DNA from: Pygmaiobacter massiliensis
Lineage (GTDB): Bacteria; Bacillota; Clostridia; Oscillospirales; Ruminococcaceae
DNA length: 64,000 nt
Assembly (NCBI RefSeq): GCF_900199435.1
Contig: NZ_OAML01000003.1
Span: 248,001 to 312,000 of the forward strand
Direction: 5' to 3'
Shown piece by piece: positions 15,521 through 23,491 of the stretch (positions within the stretch are counted from its first letter, which is position 1; every line of letters begins with the position of its first letter). Both the position numbers and the translations under genes were made by a program. Below the pieces are notes generated by a model. It did not search any database, was not told the DNA's origin, and worked only from the letters and a program-made list of their open reading frames with translations.

Positions 15521-15564
15521 AAAAGCAGAGCGAGACTACGATAAAGTAGTCCCGCTCTGCTTTT
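15521..15564. terminator. Strong terminator after the RNA candidate
   Basis: AAAAGCAGAGCG and GACTAC arms pair with GTAGTC and CGCTCTGCTTTT, followed by TTTTATTTTATT. The stem is about 18 pairs with one bulged base. Confidence 0.85.
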
Positions 15565-15674
15565 ATTTTATTGCATGCTGCTTTTATTCCATATTTCAAT
15601 AAGCCGTGGCAGTAACCAATCAGGTCCAAACCGAGGCGTTTCCATTTTTGCCTGCTGGCATACCCCGCGAAGCC

Positions 15675-16973
15675 TCATAACTGCACTGTAAAGGTGGTAA
15701 TACCGCCCGGGGTGCTTTCAGCTTTGATGCTGCCGCTATGTGCGGTTACGATGGATTTTGCAATTGCAAGCCCCAGCCCATAGCTGCCGTTTTGCTCAGA
15801 GCGAGATTTATCACAGCGGTAAAACCGTTCAAAGATGTGTGGCAAATCCTGCGGCGCGATGCCGGCACCGGTATTGCTGACTGTGAGCACCGGGGTGACG
15901 CCCCGGCAGCTGAGTATCGCCGAAATTTTGCCGCAGTCAGGTGTGTTTTTAAAAGCATTGTCCAGCAGAATGGCCGCAAGCTGTTTGATGCTCTCCGGCT
16001 CGCCGTTATAAAAACAGTTTTCCTGCACCTCGATGTGGTAGTCAATCTCACGCTCAAATGCAGTGCTCTCAAAAGGCAGCAAAATCTCAAAAAGTGCCTG
16101 AGAAAGCGAAAAAGAGATTTTGTGCAACGGGCGGCTTGCATCCTCCATGCGAGAAAGTTCAAGCAGCTGATGGATCAGCCCATCCATGCGCTTGGTTTCA
16201 GACCGAATATAATCCATATATTTGTTCGGGCCAATTTCGGCAGAGAGCACATCAGCATTCAGCGCGATAACCGAAAGCGGTGTTTTCAGCTCATGTGAGG
16301 CATCTGAGATAAACTGTTTTTGCTTGTTAAAAGTTTCTTCGGCTGGCTTTGTGACAAAACGAGAGAGCCACAAGCTGACAAAGAAAAGCAGTACAAGCCC
16401 TACACTACCCACCGTGAACGAAGCCGTCAGCAAACGGCTGCGGGCGAGTGATTCATAGCTGTTCGTTTTGTCCATCAAAACCAGAATTTTGCCATATGGC
16501 TTTTCTGCCACACAGTAGCGGTAGCTATCAATTTTACCCAGAGTTTGGTTTTTTACAAGCGCTGATTGTGCCGCATTTGTGATTTCCTGCTCGGATGCTG
16601 TTGAGGTCTCGGTAAGAGACTGTATTTGGGTAATCTCGCCCGTTGTGTCGAGCCTAACAAGATAAAGCTGCCCCAATGAATCAAATCCGCCCATGCCGAC
16701 ACCGGGGTCTTGCCCATCCGGGTGCGGGGCAGTTGGCGGCGGCAACGCGCCACTCTCTTGCAGCAGCCGCTGCGCCCAAGAGCCGGAGCTGTTTTTGCCG
16801 GGACGATTATGGGGAATCGCCTCCGCCTGTGCGACCGATTGCAAAAAAGCTTCGCTTTGGCGGATGCCCATGCGCGCGTAGGAATAGTTGATGGTGCCCA
16901 GCACAACGGCAAAGAGCGCGACCAGGATAGACATTGTGGAAAGGATGAATTTTCTGCGCAGTTTCTTTATCAT
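15675..16973 (-). CDS. Sensor histidine kinase of a two-component system
   Basis: A 432-residue membrane kinase. A first helix lies at residues 10-30, an extracytoplasmic sensor region of about 140 residues follows (with a Pro/Asn-rich stretch), and a second helix at about 180-205 leads into the cytoplasm. The phospho-acceptor H box is SHELKTPLSVIALNADVL, and the ATPase part has the N box region LDNAFKNTPDCG, then NTGAGIAPQDLPHIFERFYR and SYGLGLAIAKSIV. Its ATG overlaps the stop of the response regulator gene, so the pair is coupled. Given the divergent export operon with shared repeats, it probably senses an envelope-active compound; that is inference. Confidence 0.9.
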   Translation of the reverse strand: MIKKLRRKFILSTMSILVALFAVVLGTINYSYARMGIRQSEAFLQSVAQAEAIPHNRPGKNSSGSWAQRLLQESGALPPPTAPHPDGQDPGVGMGGFDSLGQLYLVRLDTTGEITQIQSLTETSTASEQEITNAAQSALVKNQTLGKIDSYRYCVAEKPYGKILVLMDKTNSYESLARSRLLTASFTVGSVGLVLLFFVSLWLSRFVTKPAEETFNKQKQFISDASHELKTPLSVIALNADVLSAEIGPNKYMDYIRSETKRMDGLIHQLLELSRMEDASRPLHKISFSLSQALFEILLPFESTAFEREIDYHIEVQENCFYNGEPESIKQLAAILLDNAFKNTPDCGKISAILSCRGVTPVLTVSNTGAGIAPQDLPHIFERFYRCDKSRSEQNGSYGLGLAIAKSIVTAHSGSIKAESTPGGITTFTVQL

Positions 16974-17647
16974 AAGCGCTCCTTTTCCAGCGAGTAGCCG
17001 ATGTTGCGGGTTACTTGAATAGTTACGCCCGAATGCAGGCAGGTGAGCTTTTTGCGCAAAAACGAGATATAGACCTCCACATTATTGTACTCACTATTAT
17101 CTGCGAGGCCCCAGGCTTTTTCCCACAGCAGATCTTTGGGGACAATTTGGTTTTGGTTGAGCATCAGGCACTCCATCAGCTGGTACTCTTTGCTGCCCAG
17201 TCGAATTGCCGCCGCGCCGCAGCAAAGTTCTTGCCTGCGCGGGTTCAGTTGCAGGTCGCCAAACGAAAGGTCGGCTTCTGCTGCGCCGGGGTGGCGGCGC
17301 GTATGTACCCGAATCCGCGCGAGTAGCTCTCCGGTGTCAAACGGTTTGGTCAGGTAATCGTTGGCGCCGGTATCTAAACCGTTGATTTTATCCTCCACCT
17401 CAGATTTTGCAGTAAGCAGAATCACCGGGGTTTCTATCTTCAGCCGCCGCAGGTTTTGCAGCACCTGCAGCCCATTGAGCTTGGGCAACATAATATCCAG
17501 CAAAATCACATCAAAGCTTGCCGAAAGCGCAGCGTCAAGCCCGGCAATACCATCGTAGGCGGTGGTTACTGTAAACCCGTTTTTCTCAAGTACCGCACGC
17601 AGCCCTTCTGCCAAGCCTTTTTCATCTTCCACTACTAAAATGTGCAT
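16970..17647 (-). CDS. OmpR/PhoB-family response regulator
   Basis: A 225-residue regulator. The receiver has the acidic pair EDE at 8-10, the phospho-acceptor Asp in DVILLDIMLPKLNG near residue 51, the Thr in LLTAKSE and the Lys in YLTKPFD. The C-terminal winged helix contains LGSKEYQLMECLMLN and the recognition segment NNVEVYISFLRKKL, ending in TRNIGYSL. It is the first gene of the kinase operon and has direct TTCAAC/TTCAAG repeats at its own promoter, so autoregulation is likely. Confidence 0.93.
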   Translation of the reverse strand: MHILVVEDEKGLAEGLRAVLEKNGFTVTTAYDGIAGLDAALSASFDVILLDIMLPKLNGLQVLQNLRRLKIETPVILLTAKSEVEDKINGLDTGANDYLTKPFDTGELLARIRVHTRRHPGAAEADLSFGDLQLNPRRQELCCGAAAIRLGSKEYQLMECLMLNQNQIVPKDLLWEKAWGLADNSEYNNVEVYISFLRKKLTCLHSGVTIQVTRNIGYSLEKERL

Positions 17648-17670
17648 CTGCCAAGCCCCCTTTGCACCCT

Positions 17671-17702
17671 ATTATAACAGTAAACCTTGAATTTTTGTTG
17701 AA
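17671..17702 (-). promoter_or_regulatory. Promoter and operator of the two-component operon
   Basis: On the minus strand, TTCAAC (17702-17697) and TTCAAG (17691-17686) are direct repeats with an 11-base period, followed by TATAAT (17676-17671). The repeats sit where an OmpR-type activator touches the -35 region. Confidence 0.6.
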
Positions 17703-17760
17703 GAATGCATCTCTGCTACAAAAAAGTGAAAACAACGAAAAACACGGATTTTTCACAATG

Positions 17761-17826
17761 CTTGAAGCAACCTTGAAAGATTTTAAGCTTCTTTTCAAGT
17801 CCCTTTCAAGTTTTGCGGCTTATACT
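17761..17826 (+). promoter_or_regulatory. Promoter and operator of the export operon
   Basis: TTCAAG at 17794-17799 and 17805-17810 repeats with the same 11-base period and covers the -35 region of TATACT (17821-17826). A second pair in the opposite orientation, CTTGAA at 17761-17766 and 17772-17777, lies just upstream. The repeats match those at the regulator's own promoter, so the adjacent response regulator is the likely binder. Confidence 0.65.
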
Positions 17827-17861
17827 TTATCCCAAACAAAGCAGGGGAGCGATGCAGCAAA

Positions 17862-19703
17862 ATGAAAGTTTTGAATCGAATCGGCGAAGGATTCGGCCGG
17901 ATCGGCAGCGGAATCAAAAAAATAGGCTGCGCAATAGGGCGCAGGGCAAAAAAACATAAGGTGCTTACGCTGGTACTGGTGCTTGTACTGGGTGCAGGGG
18001 CTTTTTTGAGCTATCGCAGCTGGTCGGCTGTACGTGCCGTAAGCGGTAAAATGGCCTACAACTTTGTGCGAACCACCACCTTAACCAAAGGCAGCCTGAG
18101 CGATTCTGTCAGCACTACCGGCACGGTGGGCAGTGCCAACACCTCTACCGTCAGCTACGCTTCTTCGGGTAACGGCAGCGCAGCACCCAAAATTAAAACA
18201 GTGCAGGTGGCCGTTGGCGATACAGTGGCCGCAGGGGATGTAGTTATCACCCTCGATACAGCGGATATTGAAGAATCGATTGCCAAAGAAAAAGAAAATA
18301 TTGCCGATGAGGTGGCAAGCGCGCAGGATAAATATGACACGGCACTTGCAGCCTACAACAAAGCGGTGGCAACCGCAGAAAACTATGAAAGCAGCGTAGC
18401 CACAGCTGCGGCGAGCCTTGCCACAGCGCAGACCAACTATAACAATGCCGTTAGCTCGGTAGCCAGTTTTCAAACCACTTACAACAATGCCGCCGCTGCC
18501 CAAGAGGCAGCTGGCAATGCCTATAACGCAAAGCTTGCTGCTTACAACGAGGCCGTAAGCGCGAACAATGCCGCGCAGGCCGCAGCGGCAGCAGACCCTG
18601 CAAACCAGGAACTTTCTGCCGCTGCAAGTGCTGCAAATGCAACAATGGGTGCAGCGGATGCAGAACAGCAGAATGCAAAAGCAGCATACGAAAATTTGGT
18701 GCAGGCCACTGCAGCCGCCCAAACAGCACTGAACAATGCAAAGAGCGCCTGTAACTACCAAAACTATGAGCAGGCGGTCAACACTGCGCAAAACAGCTAT
18801 GCCCAGGCGCGCTCGGCGCTGGACCAATACGAAAAAACAGTGGAAACCTGCACCTCTACGTTAAAGCAGACAAAAGAAACACTCACGAAGGTCTCCAGCT
18901 CTGATGCGCTGGAAAGTTTGCAGGAGCAACTTGCGGCATGTAGTTTAAAAGCAGAAACAGCAGGCAAGGTTACTGCGCTAAATGCCAGCGTGGGCAGCAC
19001 CCCGAACGGCACCCTTGCAACCATTCAGGATACCGGGGCACTAAAAATTACGATTACAATTGAAGAAGCAGACATCCACGAGGTGGCAGTCGGCATGAGC
19101 TGCTATATTACCACCGACGCAACTGCCAATGCGATTTCGGGTACGCTGACCCAGATTGACCCGGTGGCCAACCAGAATGGCTCTTTTGGGGCAGAGGTGA
19201 CGGTTAACGATGCGGATAGTGGACTGCTGATTGGCATGAATGCGACAGTAGAAATTGTAAAAAGCGAAACCGAGGATTGCTTTATGGTACCCATCGATGC
19301 CGTAGGCACCGAAGAAGGCAGCAGCGATAAGTTTGTTTACCGCAAAACAGGTGGCAGCGGGGCAGACAGCACGTTTGAAAAGGTTACCGTCACCACCGGT
19401 GCTTCCAATGATTATTATATTGAGATTAACGCTGCTGAACTTACTGAGGGCGATATTGTGCGCTCTTCTGCCGATTTAACGCAGGGTGTTGAGGAAACCG
19501 CCGAAGAGCAAACCGGCGGGCTTGGTTTGGGCAGTTTGTTTGGGGGCTTGTTTGGCGGACAAAGCAGCGGTCAAGGTGTTCCCGGCGGTACACCGCCCAG
19601 CGGCAACGGCACCATGAGCGGCGGCAATCGGGGCAATGGTGGCAACGGCGGTACACCGCCCAGCGGTGGTATGCCCTCTGGCGGCCCCGGCGGCCAAGGC
19701 TAA
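17862..19703 (+). CDS. Membrane fusion protein of a MacAB/YknXYZ-like export system
   Basis: A 613-residue protein with a basic cytoplasmic start, one membrane helix (VLTLVLVLVLGAGAFLSY, about residues 36-53) and an extracytoplasmic adaptor. A lipoyl-like half motif (VGDTVAAGDVVITLDTADIE) is followed by an unusually long Ala-rich coiled coil (about residues 150-350), the second lipoyl half (LKAETAGKVTALNASVG) and a beta-barrel domain. The last 60 residues are a Gly/Pro/Ser-rich low-complexity tail with TPPSG repeats. It should connect the downstream ABC transporter to the cell wall space. The three genes form an operon with 12-base and overlapping junctions. Confidence 0.88.
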   Translation: MKVLNRIGEGFGRIGSGIKKIGCAIGRRAKKHKVLTLVLVLVLGAGAFLSYRSWSAVRAVSGKMAYNFVRTTTLTKGSLSDSVSTTGTVGSANTSTVSYASSGNGSAAPKIKTVQVAVGDTVAAGDVVITLDTADIEESIAKEKENIADEVASAQDKYDTALAAYNKAVATAENYESSVATAAASLATAQTNYNNAVSSVASFQTTYNNAAAAQEAAGNAYNAKLAAYNEAVSANNAAQAAAAADPANQELSAAASAANATMGAADAEQQNAKAAYENLVQATAAAQTALNNAKSACNYQNYEQAVNTAQNSYAQARSALDQYEKTVETCTSTLKQTKETLTKVSSSDALESLQEQLAACSLKAETAGKVTALNASVGSTPNGTLATIQDTGALKITITIEEADIHEVAVGMSCYITTDATANAISGTLTQIDPVANQNGSFGAEVTVNDADSGLLIGMNATVEIVKSETEDCFMVPIDAVGTEEGSSDKFVYRKTGGSGADSTFEKVTVTTGASNDYYIEINAAELTEGDIVRSSADLTQGVEETAEEQTGGLGLGSLFGGLFGGQSSGQGVPGGTPPSGNGTMSGGNRGNGGNGGTPPSGGMPSGGPGGQG

Positions 19704-19715
19704 AGGCGGTGCAAT

Positions 19716-20474
19716 ATGAGCAATCAAGATAAAGAGAGAAGTGGAACCGTACCCGGCGCTGAAGACCGCCGCCCCATTATTGAAATGCAGGGCATACGCA
19801 AGAGCTATTATGTAGGCCAGCCCGGTGAGCTGGAGATTTTGCACGGCATTGACCTGACGGTGTATGCAGGTGAATTTGTTGCCATTGTCGGTGAGTCGGG
19901 TTCGGGCAAATCCACCCTGATGAATATGATTGGGGCGCTGGACCGGCCGACTGCCGGTAGCTATTTTTTGGACGGTATTAATGTGGAAACGGCGCGAGAT
20001 CAGGAGCTTTCTGCGATTCGCAACAAAAAAATAGGGTTTGTGTTTCAGACCTTTAACCTCATTGGCAGGCAAAGTGCACTGAAAAATGTAGAGCTGCCGA
20101 TGTTGTACGCAAAAATACCAGTCCACGCCCGCACAGCTCGCGCCCGCGAGCTGCTGGGCATGGTGGGCATGGAAGACCGCATGAAGCACCAGCCGAGCGA
20201 ATTGTCCGGCGGCCAAAAGCAGCGCGTTGCCATTGCCCGCGCCATGGCAAACGACCCTGCGCTGATTTTGGCCGATGAGCCGACCGGTGCGCTGGACTCT
20301 GCCACCAGCCGAACTGTGATGGATATTTTCCACCAGCTGCATGAAAAAGAGGGCAAAACCATTGTGCTCATCACCCACAACCCGGCCCTTGCCGATGAGT
20401 GCGAACGGGTGCTTACTCTGCTGGATGGGTGCATCATAGAGGACAGAAAGGGGCGTGGTGTACATGTGGGATAA
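19716..20474 (+). CDS. ABC transporter ATP-binding protein, MacB/LolD type
   Basis: A 252-residue ATPase with Walker A GESGSGKST, Q-loop FQTFNLI, signature LSGGQKQR, Walker B LILADEPTGALDS and the switch His in VLITHNP. Lol/MacB-type ATPases drive a mechanotransmission permease rather than classical translocation. It has a 30-residue N-terminal extension compared with the shortest members. It is immediately upstream of its permease and overlaps it by 11 bases. Confidence 0.93.
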   Translation: MSNQDKERSGTVPGAEDRRPIIEMQGIRKSYYVGQPGELEILHGIDLTVYAGEFVAIVGESGSGKSTLMNMIGALDRPTAGSYFLDGINVETARDQELSAIRNKKIGFVFQTFNLIGRQSALKNVELPMLYAKIPVHARTARARELLGMVGMEDRMKHQPSELSGGQKQRVAIARAMANDPALILADEPTGALDSATSRTVMDIFHQLHEKEGKTIVLITHNPALADECERVLTLLDGCIIEDRKGRGVHVG

Positions 20475-21768
20475 TATTTCGCTGGCACTGCAAAGCTTGC
20501 GTGCCAACAAAATGCGCGCTCTTTTAACCATGCTTGGTATCATCATCGGCATTGGCTCAGTCATCGCCATTAAAACAGTCGGTAACAGCCTTACCGGTTC
20601 CATCACCGACAGTATGTCCGGCTTTGGCATCCGCAATATTTCGGTCAGCCTGACACAAAAAGAAAGCGAGAGCAGTTCCAAGACGAGCACAGAGGCCGGA
20701 GCACCAAGGGTGCGGATGTTCAAAAATGCAACCCCCTCGGGAAAAGATTTGCTGACCGACGAAATGATAGAAGAATACCGCGCGACTTTCCCCGATGATG
20801 TTGCATATGTGGAGCTGACCTCGCAGCTGGGCACCGGTACCCTGCCCGCGGCAGAAGATACCTCCGACACCATCAGCGCCACAATGCTTGGCATCAATGA
20901 CGAGTACCTGCAAGCCGAGCAGATAGAGCTGCTGTATGGGCGCGGCATTGCCAATACCAGCGATGCCGACCGCAAGGTGTGCGTTGTCGCAGACCGCTTT
21001 GTAGAGCAGGCACTGGGCACCTCTCCGCGCAATGTGATAGGGCAAACGGTACAGATTACGGTAAATAACGTACCCTACACCTTTTACATTCAGGGTGTTT
21101 ATGCCTATGAGGAAGAGGATACCGTTTCGGTAACGTCCTCCTCTTCTGATGACGTGGTAACGAATTTTTATATGCCGCTGGAAACGGCAAGAAAGCTTGC
21201 TGGCAGCACCGGTAAGGGATACCAACTGTTTACCGTAGTAACAGCAGCGGATACCGATACCGCCTCGTTTTTGACCACTACGCAGCAGTTTTTTGAAACG
21301 TACTACACCCAAAACGATAGCTGGACGGTAGAATGCTCGAGTTTAGACAGTTTGGTTTCTACCATTACCGGCATTTTGGATACAGTCAGCCTTGCAATTT
21401 CTGCAATCGCTGCTATTAGTTTGCTGGTGGGCGGCATTGGTGTTATGAATATTATGCTGGTTTCTATCACCGAGCGTACCCGCGAAATTGGTACACGCAA
21501 GGCGCTCGGCGCGCCGCAGGGTGCAATCCGGCTGCAATTTATTGTAGAAGCGGTTGTCATCTGCATGGTTGGCGGTTTGCTCGGCATTGCGGTGGGCACA
21601 GGGCTTGGTGCACTGGCTTGCCAAATGCTTGGCTATGCAGCCAAAGCGGATTTTGCCACGATTGGTATTGCCGTTGGCTTTTCGATGGTTATCGGCGTGT
21701 TCTTTGGTTATTACCCGGCCAATAAAGCGGCAAAGCTGGACCCGATTGAGGCCCTGCGCTATGAATAA
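20464..21768 (+). CDS. ABC transporter permease, MacB/FtsX type
   Basis: A 434-residue permease with one N-terminal helix (LLTMLGIIIGIGSVIAIKTV), a large extracytoplasmic MacB-type periplasmic domain of about 230 residues, and three C-terminal helices with GGIGVMNIMLVSITERTREIGTRKALGA, the FtsX-domain hallmark. With the membrane fusion protein and ATPase it would expel peptides or other envelope-active compounds, as YknXYZ does in Bacillus. The ATG chosen follows AAAGGGG; two GTG codons upstream in frame (20455, 20458) are alternatives. Confidence 0.9.
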   Translation: MWDNISLALQSLRANKMRALLTMLGIIIGIGSVIAIKTVGNSLTGSITDSMSGFGIRNISVSLTQKESESSSKTSTEAGAPRVRMFKNATPSGKDLLTDEMIEEYRATFPDDVAYVELTSQLGTGTLPAAEDTSDTISATMLGINDEYLQAEQIELLYGRGIANTSDADRKVCVVADRFVEQALGTSPRNVIGQTVQITVNNVPYTFYIQGVYAYEEEDTVSVTSSSSDDVVTNFYMPLETARKLAGSTGKGYQLFTVVTAADTDTASFLTTTQQFFETYYTQNDSWTVECSSLDSLVSTITGILDTVSLAISAIAAISLLVGGIGVMNIMLVSITERTREIGTRKALGAPQGAIRLQFIVEAVVICMVGGLLGIAVGTGLGALACQMLGYAAKADFATIGIAVGFSMVIGVFFGYYPANKAAKLDPIEALRYE

Positions 21769-21796
21769 GCTTTAGAAGACACAGTACGCACAAACA

Positions 21797-21838
21797 AAAG
21801 AGGACGCTGCCGCACAAAGCGACACGCCCTCTTTTTTG
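21797..21838. terminator. Terminator between the permease and the feoB fragment
   Basis: AAAAGAGG pairs with CCTCTTTT around an inner CGCTG/CACGC-type loop, with a T run on the plus side. Confidence 0.75.
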
Positions 21839-21845
21839 TTGCAGA

Positions 21846-22691
21846 TTAAATGAAAAGCTGTGCAAAGCCGTTGACCAGCATGCAGGCAAGGATGCCGATG
21901 CCGGTGGGCAACACGGCGGCGAGCATGGTCCACTTCCAGCTGCCGGTTTCTTTTTTGATGGTCAGCAGTGTGGTAGAGCAGGGCCAATGCATCAGCGAAA
22001 ACAGCATTGTGCAAATAGCGGTAATCGAGGTCCAGCCGTTTGCCACAAACAGTGCTTTCATCTCGGCAAGGCTTTCCAGCTCTAAAATGCTGCCTTGGGC
22101 GAGGTATGCCATAATGATAATCGGCACAACAATTTCGTTTGCGGGGAAACCGAGGATAAAGGCGATCAAAATGACACCGTCCAGCCCCATCAGCCGCGCA
22201 AACGGGTCCAGAAATGTGGCGCAGTGGGTTAAAATGCTGCTGTCGCCGATGGTGATATTAGCCATCAGCCAAATGACAAGGCCCGCCGGGGCTGCAACGG
22301 CAACCGCCCGCCCGAGCACAAAAAGGGTACGGTCGAAGATAGAACGTATCAGCACTTTGCCAACCTGCGGCTTGCGGTAAGGTGGCAGCTCCAGTGTGAA
22401 AGAAGAGGGCACGCCTTTTAACAGTGTTTTAGAAAGCAGCTTGGTAACCGCAAAAGTGGTGAGAACGCCCAGCAAAATAACACCCGTAAGCAAGAGTGCG
22501 GAAAATAGCGAGGAAAAAGCGCCGCCCGCCACCCCGACAAAGAACATTGTAAGAATGGCGATTAAAGTGGGGAAGCGCCCATTGCAGGGCACAAAATTGT
22601 TGGTCAGGATGGCCAGCAGCCGCTCACGAGGAGAGTCGATAATACGGCAGCCGACAATGCCGGCGGCGTTGCAGCCAAACCCCATACACAT
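21846..22691 (-). pseudogene. feoB: C-terminal half of feoB, separated by the prophage
   Basis: The frame encodes the last 281 residues of a FeoB ferrous iron permease. It begins within MCMGFGCNAAGIVGCRII, which matches the core Gate motif region, and continues through FVPCNGRFPTLIAIL and helices to GFAQLFI. There is no ribosome site before it, since the upstream bases are phage sequence. The N-terminal half lies 30 kb away at 52627-53952 (-). Joining both at the shared CACAT core gives a continuous frame of about 713 residues (reading KQSLTMCMGFGCN), so this is a reversible interruption rather than decay. As it stands the protein cannot be made whole. Confidence 0.92.
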
Positions 22692-22695
22692 AGTA
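22682..22695. other. Left attachment site (attL)
   Basis: CCATACACATAGTA at the junction of the feoB C-terminal half and the phage. It matches the right site (CCATGCACATGGTA, 52647-52660) at 12 of 14 positions, with an exact CACAT core at 22687-22691. Short cores are usual for large serine recombinases. The crossover position inside the core is not determined. Confidence 0.75.
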
Positions 22696-22723
22696 AATAT
22701 AAATATGCAAATTGAATAATATA

Positions 22724-22755
22724 AAAAGCCCCAACCAACAAAGGCCGGGGCTTTT
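22724..22755. terminator. Terminator at the left end of the prophage
   Basis: AAAAGCCCC pairs with GGGGCTTTT. On the minus strand it ends the tiny 36-residue gene and would keep phage transcription out of the feoB fragment. Confidence 0.8.
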
Positions 22756-22761
22756 CTTTAT

Positions 22762-22872
22762 CTAATTTTTTCGGGACGAATTACGTTGAATGAAATTTTT
22801 TATAGCGCGCTCGCAACCACTCAAAACAAGGTACACTACCACAAAGATTGGCACGAATAGAATATACTTCAT
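22762..22872 (-). CDS. Tiny hydrophobic protein, possible small toxin or exclusion peptide
   Basis: A 36-residue frame with a very strong AAAGGAGG site 6 bases before the ATG. The protein is one hydrophobic helix (residues 3-18, ILFVPIFVVVYLVL), a possible lipobox-like LSGC at residues 17-20, and a basic tail (RNSSRKN). I do not recognise a family. Size, one helix plus charged tail and location at a prophage end resemble type I toxins or superinfection-exclusion peptides of Gram-positive phages, but that is inference. It lies between two terminators in a short leftward unit. Confidence 0.6.
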   Translation of the reverse strand: MKYILFVPIFVVVYLVLSGCERAIKNFIQRNSSRKN

Positions 22873-22920
22873 TGCTAACCTCCTTTGCATATTGTATTAA
22901 CAAAACTGTCTGTATATAAT

Positions 22921-22956
22921 AAAAGAGGGGCCGAGCCGGTTGCCCGGCCCCTTTCT
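22921..22956 (-). terminator. Hairpin terminator between the two tiny genes
   Basis: GGGGCCG (22927-22933) pairs with CGGCCCC (22945-22951); on the minus strand the stem is followed by TCTTTTATTAT. Confidence 0.75.
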
Positions 22957-22958
22957 TT

Positions 22959-23093
22959 CTATTCAAGGTTTAGTGCCTTGAGCAATGCGGCGGTTATCAC
23001 GCCGCTTGCTATGGCTTTTAGCAGGTCTGCCAACCAGCTACTAGCCAGCGCCGTGGGCTTTTGCTTACGGCGCTTCTTTTTTCGTTTTGCCAT
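22959..23093 (-). CDS. Tiny basic amphipathic protein of unknown function
   Basis: A 44-residue frame preceded by AAGGGGGTGAGG. The first dozen residues are almost all Lys and Arg (MAKRKKKRRKQK); residues 20-42 form an Ala/Leu-rich, probably membrane-seeking helix (WLADLLKAIASGVITAALL). It is driven by a perfect consensus promoter and lies divergent from a small HTH gene. No family recognised. The gene signals are strong although the protein is short. Confidence 0.6.
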   Translation of the reverse strand: MAKRKKKRRKQKPTALASSWLADLLKAIASGVITAALLKALNLE

Positions 23094-23119
23094 TGTCCTC
23101 ACCCCCTTTCCATGATTTA

Positions 23120-23148
23120 ATTATACTACGAATAACGTAATGTGTCAA
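23120..23148 (-). promoter_or_regulatory. Consensus leftward promoter of the tiny-gene unit
   Basis: On the minus strand TTGACA (23148-23143), exactly 17 bases, TATAAT (23125-23120): a full consensus promoter. The spacer contains ACGTTATTCGTAG, and similar TTCGT-containing motifs recur at 23155-23162 and 23186-23191, suggesting operators for the divergent HTH protein. Confidence 0.75.
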
Positions 23149-23191
23149 TACTATTTTCGTTATATTGATAAAAATATTTACAATATTCGTA

Positions 23192-23220
23192 TTGAAAAAA
23201 TACGCTTTTAGTGGTAATAT
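23192..23220 (+). promoter_or_regulatory. Promoter of the small HTH gene
   Basis: TTGAAA (23192-23197), 17-base spacer, TAATAT (23215-23220), then GTGAGGTGG before the start codon. It faces away from the consensus promoter at 23120-23148. Confidence 0.55.
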
Positions 23221-23250
23221 GAATATATCAATCAAGTGAGGTGGTAAGCA

Positions 23251-23454
23251 ATGATAAAGTTTACTGTTAAAGTCATGCTGGCAAAACGTGAGATGACGCA
23301 AAAAGAGTTATCGGAACGCACAGGCGTGCGCCCGCCCACAGTATCAGCGATTTGCACCGGCTCGGCAAAGCACATCCCGGTTGATGTTTTGAACAAGTTT
23401 TGTAGTGTGCTGCAATGTCAGCCAGCAGACTTGATGGAATATATTGAAGAATAG
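23251..23454 (+). CDS. Small XRE-family HTH regulator
   Basis: A 67-residue Cro/CI-like DNA-binding protein. The helix-turn-helix is MTQKELSERTGVRPPTVSAICTG at residues 15-37, and the rest is one HTH domain ending in QPADLMEYIEE, the Xre/YozG pattern. It is on the plus strand at the far left end of the prophage, opposite the lysis genes and divergent from two tiny genes, so it probably controls them rather than the main lysogeny switch, which is 26 kb away. An AGTGAGGTGG ribosome site precedes it. Confidence 0.88.
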   Translation: MIKFTVKVMLAKREMTQKELSERTGVRPPTVSAICTGSAKHIPVDVLNKFCSVLQCQPADLMEYIEE

Positions 23455-23456
23455 AA

Positions 23457-23488
23457 AAAGCCCCCGGCCAATCAAGGTCGGGGGCTTT
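23457..23488. terminator. Terminator between HTH gene and holin
   Basis: AAAGCCCCCG pairs with CGGGGGCTTT; it separates convergent genes and can end the late operon as well. Confidence 0.85.
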
Positions 23489-23491
23489 CAT

